DNA of 14,980 nucleotides from Flexicrinis sp001567485. GTDB taxonomy: Bacteria; Chloroflexota; Anaerolineae; Aggregatilineales; Phototrophicaceae. The position numbers were made by a program, and so were the translations under genes. Location: assembly GCA_030263635.1 (NCBI GenBank), contig SZPI01000083.1, positions 1-14,980 on the forward strand. Reading direction: 5' to 3'. Every line of letters starts with the position of its first letter. Position 1 is the stretch's first letter. The notes under the pieces were generated by a model. It was given only the letters and a program-made list of their open reading frames with translations. It searched no databases and was not told where the DNA came from. Shown here one piece after another: positions 7,219 to 13,012 of the stretch.

Positions 7219-7235
7219 AAGTGATGAGTGATGAG
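7219..7235. repeat. Heptamer array GTGATGA x2 (AAGTGATGAGTGATGAG)
   Basis: Two perfect GTGATGA units (7221-7234) preceded by AA, 13 nt after the carboxyltransferase stop. The opening AAGTGA is the same as the outer ends of the inverted repeats at 11697 and 12145. Confidence 0.65.
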
Positions 7236-7316
7236 AAAACGCCGCACCGTAAAGCTCAACTAACGCTGCAAGATGGGAGACCGAATCTCTCGACTTACGA
7301 ACACCGGCTTAGGATA

Positions 7317-7358
7317 GTGCTGAGGGCCGGGTGCTGAGTGATGAGGGATACGGGCCGG
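7317..7358. repeat. Seven-base phased array
   Basis: GTGCTGA, GGGCCGG, GTGCTGA, GTGATGA, GGGATAC and GGGCCGG follow in strict 7-base phase, just upstream of the Uma2 remnant. The stretch GGGCCGGGTGCTGAGTG (7324-7340) matches the reverse complement of 12898-12914 at 16 of 17 bases. Confidence 0.65.
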
Positions 7359-7383
7359 CGCGAGGGGTGGGTAAGGTACGGAG

Positions 7384-7632
7384 ATGAGCACGCAGGATCT
7401 TGAACTGTCAATCGATATCGACGATGAGCAGGTCGGGTCATTCTGCCAGCGCTATCTCAAGGCGGGAACGGGGCTTGTGTGGGTGTTATACCCTGAAACG
7501 CGAACTGTTTACGAGTTTGGGCCGGCCGGTGCTGGTCAATTACTCAAAGTAAATGACGCATTTAACGGAGGCCCCGTACTGCCGGGATTGTACATTCCGA
7601 TCGCTGATCTCTTCGCAATTTTGGACGGATAG
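7384..7632 (+). CDS. Uma2-family (DUF820) C-terminal remnant
   Basis: 82 aa. CQRYLKAGTGLVWVLYPETR, then VNDAFNGGPVLPGLYIPIADLF, match the last third of Uma2 proteins (usual YLEAGVRLVWVxDP, then L-GGDVLPGF-L-LF). Uma2 is a PD-(D/E)XK-like nuclease family of about 180-200 aa that is abundant in Chloroflexota and cyanobacteria. The active-site half is absent here, so nuclease activity is not expected. An ATG at 7384 has AAGG at 7373-7376, and the stop is 8 nt before the methyltransferase ATG, so the short protein may still be made. It could equally be a decaying gene tail brought in with the heptamer arrays just upstream. The N-terminal residues (STQDLELSIDIDDE) are not recognisable. Confidence 0.62.
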   Translation: MSTQDLELSIDIDDEQVGSFCQRYLKAGTGLVWVLYPETRTVYEFGPAGAGQLLKVNDAFNGGPVLPGLYIPIADLFAILDG

Positions 7633-7640
7633 TCTACGCG

Positions 7641-8450
7641 ATGACCAAGTTTCAAGACCGTGCCTACCTCACCGGCCAGCAGTACAGCGGCGCGAATAAT
7701 CTTTCCGCGCGCATCCGCCTTCACGAGCAGTTCACCGTCACTGATGTCGATCTGCATCGCTATCTGTTCGACCTGCTGCTGGCGGCCGCCGGCTCTCACG
7801 CCGGTGTGTTGGAAGTCGGGGCGGGCCGTGGCGATCTGTGGCGTAAGAACAGCGACCGTGTGCCTGCTGGTTGGAACGTTACGCTGACTGATCTTTCCGA
7901 CGGGATGCTGGTCGATAACCGCGCCTACATGGGCGAATTGGCCGCGCGTTTCACCTATCAGCAAGCCGATGCCGCCGCGCTGCCGTTCCCTGATGCCGCG
8001 TTTGACGTCGTGATCGCCAACTATATGCTGTATCACGTGCCTGACCTGCCGGGGACGGTGCGCGAGCTGCGGCGTGTCTTGCGACCCGGCGGTGTGCTGA
8101 TGGCGGCGACCAACGGCCACAACCACATGACCGAGATGAACGCATTGGCCGTCCGCGCGGGCATAATCGCTGAGACGGAAGCGTCCGGCCTCATGGGTGT
8201 CCATCTCGTGTTTACCTTGCAAGACGGCGCGCAGACGCTGGGCGCCGCGTTCGATGACGTGGCACGGCTGGATTACCCGACGCATCTCCGCGTGACCGAA
8301 GCACAGCCGTTGATCGACTATATGCTGTCGATGGTCGATCGGGCTGCGCCAGAGAAGATCACTGCGCTGCGGGCGTTGATCGAGGCGGAAATCGCGGCCA
8401 ACGGCGCGATTCACATCCGCAAAGAGACCGGTGTGTTCTTGGCGCGCTGA
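7641..8450 (+). CDS. Class I SAM-dependent methyltransferase
   Basis: 269 aa. The SAM-binding fold is clear: GVLEVGAGRGDLW (motif I, E58-G64), LTDLSDGML (D84), QQADAAALPFPDAAFDVVIANYMLYHV (D110 and motif II) and LRRVLRPGGVLMAATNG (motif III). It matches the Methyltransf_11-type domain. The C-terminal third (from about residue 165) would hold substrate contacts and gives no recognisable signature. The substrate is unknown. It begins 8 nt after the Uma2 remnant and ends 51 nt before the acyl-CoA ligase start, so it is probably part of the same transcript. Nothing links it directly to carboxylation. The start ATG at 7641 lacks a good ribosome site, and no other start within reach is better. Confidence 0.9.
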   Translation: MTKFQDRAYLTGQQYSGANNLSARIRLHEQFTVTDVDLHRYLFDLLLAAAGSHAGVLEVGAGRGDLWRKNSDRVPAGWNVTLTDLSDGMLVDNRAYMGELAARFTYQQADAAALPFPDAAFDVVIANYMLYHVPDLPGTVRELRRVLRPGGVLMAATNGHNHMTEMNALAVRAGIIAETEASGLMGVHLVFTLQDGAQTLGAAFDDVARLDYPTHLRVTEAQPLIDYMLSMVDRAAPEKITALRALIEAEIAANGAIHIRKETGVFLAR

Positions 8451-8491
8451 GCGCGGTAAAGTGTGTCGGCGTATCGTGTATACGTTGTTTT

Positions 8492-8495
8492 GGAG
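8492..8495 (+). promoter_or_regulatory. Ribosome binding site deciding the ligase start
   Basis: GGAG, 6 nt before the ATG at 8502. It rules in favour of 8502 over the in-frame GTG at 8463. Confidence 0.6.
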
Positions 8496-8501
8496 TTGAC
8501 G

Positions 8502-10124
8502 ATGTTTGGCTTGATGCAAGATTATCCGCTGACAATCGACCGCATCTTGGAACACGCCCGGCACGTTCACAGCCGCCAGCGCGTGATGACCCTGCTGCCC
8601 GATGGGTCGCTGCACACCACCACCTACGGCGAGATGTACCCGCGCATCAAGCGGCTGGCGAAGGCGTTGGTCAAGCTCGGCGTCGAGCCGGGCGACCGCG
8701 TGGCGACCTTCGCGTGGAATACGTACCAGCATTTTGAACTGTATTACGCGATCCCCGGCGCGGGCGCGGTGTGCCACACCCTCAACCTGCGCCTGTTCCC
8801 CGACCAGCTCGCGTACATCGTCAACCACGCCGACGACAAGATCGTGTTCATCGACGGCACGCTGATCCCGCTTTATGAGCGCTTCGCCGACCAGACGCCC
8901 AACGTTCAGCACTACGTGTTGATGAACGCGCCGAAGGGCGTCGAGACCAAGCTGCCCAACGTGCTGTATTACGAGGACTTGATCGCCGGCAGCGACGACG
9001 ACTTTGAATGGCGCTCGACCGACGAACGGATGGCCGCCGGCATGTGCTACACCAGCGGAACCACCGGCGACCCGAAAGGCGCGCTCTACTCGCATCGTTC
9101 GACCGTGCTGCACGCGATGGCCGCCAATCAAATGTCGGTGCTGGGCATCGGCGAGCGTGACGTCATCCTGCCGGTCGTGCCGATGTTCCACGTGATGGCA
9201 TGGGGCATCCCCTACGCCGCGCCAATGGCCGGGGCGGCGCTCGCCATGCCCGGCCCACATCTCAAGCCGGAGCCGCTGGCGAACTTGATCGAGTCGCAGC
9301 GCGTCACGATTGCGGCCGGTGTGCCGACCATCTGGAACGCGCTGTATCAAGAGGTCAAGGCGCACGCACGCGACATCAGCTGTGTGCGCAGCTTGGTCGT
9401 CGGCGGATCGGCCATGCCGCGCTCGCTGACCGCCGCCTATGAAAGCGAGCTGGGCGTCAACGTCCTGCACGCGTGGGGCATGACCGAGATGTCCCCGATC
9501 GGCACGGTCAATATCCTGCGCGTGGAACAGGAATCGCTCGATCAAGAGGCGCGGTGGGACATCAAGGCGTCACAGGGCATCCCGGTCTTCGGCGTCGAGG
9601 TGCGCATCGTCGACGAGGAAGGCCGCGAGCTGCCGTGGGACGGGCAGAGTATGGGCGAGCTGCAAGTGCGCGGCCCGTGGATCATCAAGCAGTACTTCAA
9701 GCGGGACGTCGCGCCGGAGAGCTTCACCGCCGACGGATGGTTCCGCACCGGCGACGTCGTGACGCTTGACCCCGACGGCCTGATGACGATCAAAGACCGC
9801 ACCAAAGACCTCGTCAAAAGCGGCGGCGAATGGATCAGCACGGTCGAGTTGGAAAGCGCGATCATGGGCCACCCCGACGTGTTGGAAGCCGCCGTGATCG
9901 CAGTGCCGGACGCGCGCTGGTCGGAACGTCCGCTGGCGGCAGTCGTCGCGCGGCCGGGGTCGAACTTGACCGAACAGGCTATCATGGAGTATCTCAGCAC
10001 ACGGGTCGCCAAGTTCTGGCTGCCGGATCGTGTGCTGTTCGTGACCGAAATCCCGAAAACCAGTGTCGGCAAGTTCGACAAGAAAACCCTGCGCCGCCGC
10101 TACGCCGAGGGCGAATTGAGCTAG
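8502..10124 (+). CDS. Long-chain fatty acid-CoA ligase (AMP-forming)
   Basis: 540 aa, full length for the adenylate-forming acyl-CoA synthetase family. It converts a fatty acid, ATP and CoA to acyl-CoA through an acyl-adenylate. Motifs in order: YTSGTTGDPKG (183-193, phosphate loop), PMFHVMAWG (227-235), HAWGMTEMSPIG (323-334), DGWFRTGD (411-418), KDRTKDLVKSGGEWIS (431-446, hinge and CoA-side loop) and SVGKFDKK with the catalytic Lys524. The start MFGLMQDYPLTIDRILEHA is typical of this group and has GGAG 6 nt upstream. The gene lies 33 nt before biotin carboxylase, so it may supply the acyl-CoA used by the carboxylase or belong to fatty acid breakdown. Chain-length preference cannot be read from the sequence. 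Confidence 0.93.
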   Translation: MFGLMQDYPLTIDRILEHARHVHSRQRVMTLLPDGSLHTTTYGEMYPRIKRLAKALVKLGVEPGDRVATFAWNTYQHFELYYAIPGAGAVCHTLNLRLFPDQLAYIVNHADDKIVFIDGTLIPLYERFADQTPNVQHYVLMNAPKGVETKLPNVLYYEDLIAGSDDDFEWRSTDERMAAGMCYTSGTTGDPKGALYSHRSTVLHAMAANQMSVLGIGERDVILPVVPMFHVMAWGIPYAAPMAGAALAMPGPHLKPEPLANLIESQRVTIAAGVPTIWNALYQEVKAHARDISCVRSLVVGGSAMPRSLTAAYESELGVNVLHAWGMTEMSPIGTVNILRVEQESLDQEARWDIKASQGIPVFGVEVRIVDEEGRELPWDGQSMGELQVRGPWIIKQYFKRDVAPESFTADGWFRTGDVVTLDPDGLMTIKDRTKDLVKSGGEWISTVELESAIMGHPDVLEAAVIAVPDARWSERPLAAVVARPGSNLTEQAIMEYLSTRVAKFWLPDRVLFVTEIPKTSVGKFDKKTLRRRYAEGELS

Positions 10125-10156
10125 CCTGCGGCCCATCAGCCCAAAGGAACCCGTGC

Positions 10157-11680
10157 ATGAGCGAGACCCTGAGCATCAACAAGATATTGATCGCCAACCG
10201 CGGTGAGATCGCCGTCCGTGTGATCCGCGCCTGCCGCGACCTCGGCATCCCGAACGTCGCGGTCTACAGCGACGCCGACCGCGCCGCGCTGCACGTGCGT
10301 TTCGCCGACGAGGCCGTGCACATCGGGCCGCCGCCCGTGCGCGAGAGCTATCTCGACATCGACCGCATCATCGCGGCCGCCAAGAAAACCGGCGCTGACG
10401 CGATTCATCCCGGCTACGGCTTGCTCTCCGAGCGTGAGGCGTTCGCGCAAGCGTGCGCCGACGCAGGCATCGTGTTCATCGGCCCGCCGCCCGCCGCGAT
10501 CCGTACCATGGGCGACAAGCAGGCCGCGCGTGAGGCGGTCAAGAAATACGGCGTGCCGGTCGTGCCGGGGACGGAACCGGGCATGCACGACGAGGACATC
10601 ATCACCTACGCCGCCAAGCACATCGGCTTTCCGCTGATCGTCAAGGCGGCGGCCGGCGGCGGTGGCAAAGGGATGCGCGCTGTCTATTCTCTCGACGATC
10701 TGCCGGCCGCATTGGCGACTGCCCGCCGCGAGGCCGAGAGCGCTTTCGGTGACGGCCGCGTGTACGTCGAAAAACTGCTGGTCGGCGCGCGCCACATCGA
10801 ATTCCAGATCCTCGCCGACATGCACGGCAACACGATCCACCTCGGCGAGCGCGAATGCAGCATCCAGCGCCGGCATCAAAAGCTGGTCGAAGAAGCGCCG
10901 TCGCCGTTCATGGATGACGAACTGCGCAAGCGCATGGGCGACATGGCGATCGCCGCGGCGCAGTCGGTCGGCTATGTCAACGCCGGCACCATCGAGTGCC
11001 TTGTCGACAAGGATCGCAACTACTACTTCCTTGAGATGAACACGCGCTTGCAGGTCGAGCATCCGGTCACCGAGCTGGTCACCGGCGTCGATCTGGTCAA
11101 AGAGCAGATTCGCATCGCGCGCGGCCGGCGCATGGGGCCGACCGAGAGCGTGCTCGACCCGAAGGGCTGGGCGATCGAGTGCCGCATCAACGCGGAAGAC
11201 CCGTACAACGGGTTCATCCCGTCGGTCGGCAAGATCAACACGCTGATTACGCCGACCGGCCCCGGCGTGCGCGTCGATCACGGCGTGTACAGCGGCTACG
11301 AGATCACGCCGTACTACGACAGCATGATCGCCAAGTTGATCTGCTTCGGCGAGACGCGCAGCGAGGCGATGTTACGGATGCGCCGCGCGCTCAACGAGTA
11401 CACGATCATGGGCGTCAAGCACAACATCCCGTTCCACATCAACCTGCTGAACTCGTTCAGTTTCATCGCCGGACAGTTCGATACCAAGTTTGTCGAGGAG
11501 CGCTTCTCGATGACGACTTACGAATCCGACCCGAGCGAGGAGGAGATCGAGCACGCCGCCATCGCCGCGACGCTCGTCGCACACCGCAATCAACAACTGG
11601 CCGCGCAGGTGGTCGCCCCTGCCAAGCGCGACGCCAGCAACTGGAAGTGGTTCACCCGCTACGAGCGTATGCACCGCTAG
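10157..11680 (+). CDS. accC: Biotin carboxylase subunit of acyl-CoA carboxylase
   Basis: 507 aa. It uses ATP and bicarbonate to carboxylate biotin on the carrier protein. Features: KILIANRGEIAVRVIRACRD at the N-terminus, HPGYGLLSE, MGDKQAAR (K121), VKAAAGGGGKGM (162-173, ATP-grasp glycine loop), HLGERECSIQRRHQKLVEEA (228-247), and FLEMNTRLQVEHPVTE (291-306) with the catalytic Glu/Asn/Arg set. The C-terminal tail ends SNWKWFTRYERMHR. There is no fused biotin domain; the carrier is a separate gene 466 nt downstream. The start has AGGA (10145-10148) 8 nt before the ATG. The stop codon lies inside a perfect 9-bp hairpin (11674-11696). Together with the carboxyltransferase and carrier it makes a complete enzyme. 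The symbol is by family; it could serve an acetyl- or propionyl-CoA enzyme. Confidence 0.95.
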   Translation: MSETLSINKILIANRGEIAVRVIRACRDLGIPNVAVYSDADRAALHVRFADEAVHIGPPPVRESYLDIDRIIAAAKKTGADAIHPGYGLLSEREAFAQACADAGIVFIGPPPAAIRTMGDKQAAREAVKKYGVPVVPGTEPGMHDEDIITYAAKHIGFPLIVKAAAGGGGKGMRAVYSLDDLPAALATARREAESAFGDGRVYVEKLLVGARHIEFQILADMHGNTIHLGERECSIQRRHQKLVEEAPSPFMDDELRKRMGDMAIAAAQSVGYVNAGTIECLVDKDRNYYFLEMNTRLQVEHPVTELVTGVDLVKEQIRIARGRRMGPTESVLDPKGWAIECRINAEDPYNGFIPSVGKINTLITPTGPGVRVDHGVYSGYEITPYYDSMIAKLICFGETRSEAMLRMRRALNEYTIMGVKHNIPFHINLLNSFSFIAGQFDTKFVEERFSMTTYESDPSEEEIEHAAIAATLVAHRNQQLAAQVVAPAKRDASNWKWFTRYERMHR

Positions 11681-11696
11681 CGCTCCGCGCTAGCGG
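11674..11696. promoter_or_regulatory. Perfect hairpin over the biotin carboxylase stop codon
   Basis: CCGCTAGCG (11674-11682), loop CTCCG, CGCTAGCGG (11688-11696): a 9-bp perfect GC-rich stem. The TAG stop (11678-11680) is in the left arm. No T run follows, so it is not a standard intrinsic terminator; it could protect the 3' end of an upstream mRNA segment, cause a pause, or mark an insertion border. The heptamer inverted repeat starts at the next base. Confidence 0.7.
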
Positions 11697-11729
11697 AAGT
11701 GACGAGTGATGAGTGATGAGTGATGAGTG
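11697..11729. repeat. Left heptamer inverted repeat
   Basis: AAGTGAC followed by three GAGTGAT units and GAGTG. Equivalent reading: GTGACGA, three GTGATGA, then GTG. It pairs with 12113-12145 in the opposite orientation. Confidence 0.85.
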
Positions 11730-11738
11730 GGGTTGATC

Positions 11739-12110
11739 GTGGCGGGGGTTGACGGATTTGAGGAGTTGATCGCATGGCAGAAAGCGCGTGAATTGACAAA
11801 ACGTGTGTATCAGGTCACACGCGAGGGCGCGTGGGCGCGTGATTTCGGGTTAGGCGGTCAAATTCAGCGCGCCGCAGTATCGATCATGTCCAACATCGCG
11901 GAAGGAAGCGAACGCGGATCGAAGGAGTTTCACCAGTATCTCGTGACCGCGAAGGCTTCCGCGGCCGAAGTTCGCTCGCAGTTGTTCGTCGCGCTGGATA
12001 TCGGGTATATCGATCAGAACACGTTCAATGAACTTTATGACCTCTCTGTAGAGGTCGGGCGCATCACCGGTGCGCTTCGCGCATCCGTCGCACGCAGGCT
12101 TGCGCAGTAG
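11739..12110 (+). CDS. Four-helix-bundle protein (S23/IVP, Avd-like family)
   Basis: 123 aa from GTG at 11739. It shows FEELIAWQKARELTKRVYQV (helix 1), FGLGGQIQRAAVSIMSNIAE (family signature GxxxQIxRAAVSIxSNIAEG), KEFHQYLVTAKASAAEVRSQ, then LDIGYIDQNTFNELYDLSVEVGRITGAL (helix 4). This is the family of ORFs found inside 23S rRNA intervening sequences and of the accessory protein of diversity-generating retroelements. The proteins are basic and thought to bind nucleic acid; the function of stand-alone copies is not known. GTG 11739 is preferred because GGGG (11729-11732) lies 6 nt upstream and the heptamers stay untranslated; GTG 11727, inside the last heptamer, is in frame and possible. No reverse transcriptase or rRNA is nearby. 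It interrupts the carboxylase genes, to which it has no evident functional link. Confidence 0.9.
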   Translation: MAGVDGFEELIAWQKARELTKRVYQVTREGAWARDFGLGGQIQRAAVSIMSNIAEGSERGSKEFHQYLVTAKASAAEVRSQLFVALDIGYIDQNTFNELYDLSVEVGRITGALRASVARRLAQ

Positions 12111-12112
12111 TA

Positions 12113-12145
12113 CACTCAGCACTCAGTACTCAGGACTCATCACTT
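12113..12145. repeat. Right heptamer inverted repeat
   Basis: Units ACTCAGC, ACTCAGT, ACTCAGG, ACTCATC, then ACTT (12114-12145), ending at the base before the ATG at 12146. It is the reverse-complement partner of 11697-11729. The unit ACTCAGG followed by A creates AGGA (12132-12135), 10 nt before that ATG, the only ribosome-site-like sequence for the carrier gene. Confidence 0.85.
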
Positions 12146-12640
12146 ATGAAATATGTGACGACCATCAACGGCAAGAAGTTCGAGATCGACATCCGCAACG
12201 ACGGCTCGGTGTGGGTCGACGGCAAACAGCGCGAGGTCGATTTTCTGGCGCTCGGCCCGACGCTGTACTCCGTCATTATGGACACCGTACAGCACGAGGT
12301 GGTGGTCGAGGGGCAGGACGAGGACGTCGAAGTCCTGCTCAACGGCCGGCTGTACAGCGGCACCGTGCTGGACGAGCGCACCCAGCTCATGCTCTCGCGG
12401 CGCGGCGGCCCGGCGGCAGACAGCGGCGAGGTCACGCTGCGCGCGCCGATGCCCGGCCTGATCGTCAGCATCCTGTGTGCCGAAGGTCATGCGGTCGAGA
12501 CAGGGCAAACGCTCGTGATCCTCGAGTCGATGAAGATGCAGAACGAACTGAAAGCGCCGCGCGCCGGCACCGTTCAGCGCATCCATGTCGCGGAAGGCAC
12601 AACCGTCGAACAGCGCAAAGTCCTCGTCACCCTCACGTAG
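12146..12640 (+). CDS. Biotin carboxyl carrier protein of acyl-CoA carboxylase
   Basis: 164 aa. It carries biotin between the biotin carboxylase and carboxyltransferase sites. The C-terminal biotinyl domain (about 95-164) shows LRAPMPGLIVSI, the biotin site LESMKMQN with Lys130, and APRAGTVQRIHVAEG. The N-terminal part (1-90, starting MKYVTTINGKKFEIDI) is a beta-rich segment like that preceding biotinyl domains in propionyl- and methylcrotonyl-type carriers, and the site reads ESMKM rather than the EAMKM most common in the family. It starts directly after the right heptamer array, whose AGGA at 12132-12135 may serve for ribosome binding. Its separation from the biotin carboxylase gene by the four-helix-bundle element is probably secondary, since these genes normally adjoin. 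Confidence 0.93.
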   Translation: MKYVTTINGKKFEIDIRNDGSVWVDGKQREVDFLALGPTLYSVIMDTVQHEVVVEGQDEDVEVLLNGRLYSGTVLDERTQLMLSRRGGPAADSGEVTLRAPMPGLIVSILCAEGHAVETGQTLVILESMKMQNELKAPRAGTVQRIHVAEGTTVEQRKVLVTLT

Positions 12641-12668
12641 GGGTCAGGGATCAGGATTCAGGGGTCAG
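12641..12668. repeat. Heptamer array GGGTCAG x4
   Basis: GGGTCAG, GGATCAG, GATTCAG and GGGTCAG run in perfect 7-base phase, beginning at the base after the carrier stop codon. Confidence 0.75.
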
Positions 12669-12822
12669 AGCATGTGTTGACCTATCCCCAATGCAACGGA
12701 CGGTCAGAATGTCAGGGACAAGCAAGCTGCTCGAATTCGGCCGGACGGAGATAGCCCACAAGGCGGAATGCTGCCGCGAAAATACGTCGTGAATGCCCGC
12801 CGGGTCGCCCCTACGACTCCAT

Positions 12823-12854
12823 CCCGTTGTGTCCTTTGCGATCTTTGTGGTTCC
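12823..12854. repeat. Nine-base-period repeat
   Basis: CCCGTTGTG, TCCTTTGCG, ATCTTTGTG, then GTTCC. The units share the form N3-TTTG-YG (first one degenerate). This is a second repeat class, distinct from the heptamers. Confidence 0.5.
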
Positions 12855-12886
12855 ATCGGTGTGCCCGTCCCGCCCTTGCCCTTCTC

Positions 12887-12921
12887 TCATCACGTTCCAC
12901 TCAGCACCCGGCACTCCACTT
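12887..12921. repeat. Heptamer array TCATCAC type
   Basis: TCATCAC, GTTCCAC, TCAGCAC, CCGGCAC and TCCACTT, all in 7-base phase; the first four share CAC at the same place. Bases 12898-12914 are the reverse complement of 7324-7340 at 16 of 17 positions. Confidence 0.7.
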
Positions 12922-12922
12922 T

Positions 12923-12944
12923 TGGGGCGTAGCCACACGCCCCA
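12923..12944. repeat. Perfect inverted repeat (hairpin)
   Basis: TGGGGCGT (12923-12930), loop AGCCAC, ACGCCCCA (12937-12944): 8-bp perfect stem. There is no T run on the 3' side in either direction, so it is not called a terminator. It sits directly after a heptamer array and 68 nt before the methyltransferase gene. Confidence 0.6.
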
Positions 12945-13012
12945 GCGCGCGCTATGCTGATGTGATGCGCCGCCCCGTTCGCTGATCGACACCACCGAGG
13001 ATACCCCCTCAC

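Larger units (their letters stand above)
11697..12145 (+). mobile_element. Putative heptamer-bounded element carrying a four-helix-bundle gene
   Basis: A 33-nt array of GTGATGA-type units (11697-11729) and its imperfect reverse complement (12113-12145, 27 of 33 identical, one further G-U pair in RNA) bracket a four-helix-bundle ORF. The left end touches the hairpin at the biotin carboxylase stop; the right end touches the ATG of the biotin carrier gene. No target-site duplication is seen. The layout (S23/IVP-like ORF inside complementary ends) is that of 23S rRNA intervening sequences, but here in an mRNA operon. Mobility or RNA processing is inferred, not shown. Confidence 0.45.
12641..13012. 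other. Gene-free spacer made of short repeats
   Basis: 372 bp without a supportable gene. It contains, in order, the GGGTCAG heptamers, about 125 nt with no recognised content, a GC-rich segment GCCCGCCGGGTCGCCCCTAC (12795-12814), a nine-base-period repeat (12823-12854), a TCATCAC/TCAGCAC heptamer array (12887-12921), a perfect hairpin (12923-12944), and a weak TATGCT (12953-12958) before the next gene. Open frames on either strand here have no family features. Confidence 0.7.

Noticed and set aside
7536..9545. 669-codon open frame on the minus strand
   Set aside because: It lies opposite the methyltransferase and ligase genes; the translation is His/Arg/Val-rich without motifs, typical of an antisense shadow in GC-rich DNA.
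9830..10156. N-terminal extension of biotin carboxylase by 109 codons
   Set aside because: It overlaps the ligase in another frame; the ATG at 10157 has a good ribosome site and gives the normal family start.
10136..11281. 381-codon open frame on the minus strand
   Set aside because: Antisense to biotin carboxylase, low-complexity Arg/Asp/Val/His content, no domain signature.
11674..11696. Intrinsic terminator after biotin carboxylase
   Set aside because: The sequence after the stem is AAGTGACGAG, not a T run, and the carrier gene downstream is needed for the same enzyme.
11697..12145. Diversity-generating retroelement (because the gene is Avd-like)
   Set aside because: No reverse transcriptase, template repeat or variable repeat is visible in the window.
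7219..12921. CRISPR array
   Set aside because: The repeats have a 7-base unit with no spacers and there are no cas genes.
12923..12944. Intrinsic terminator
   Set aside because: The stem is good, but neither strand has a T run after it.
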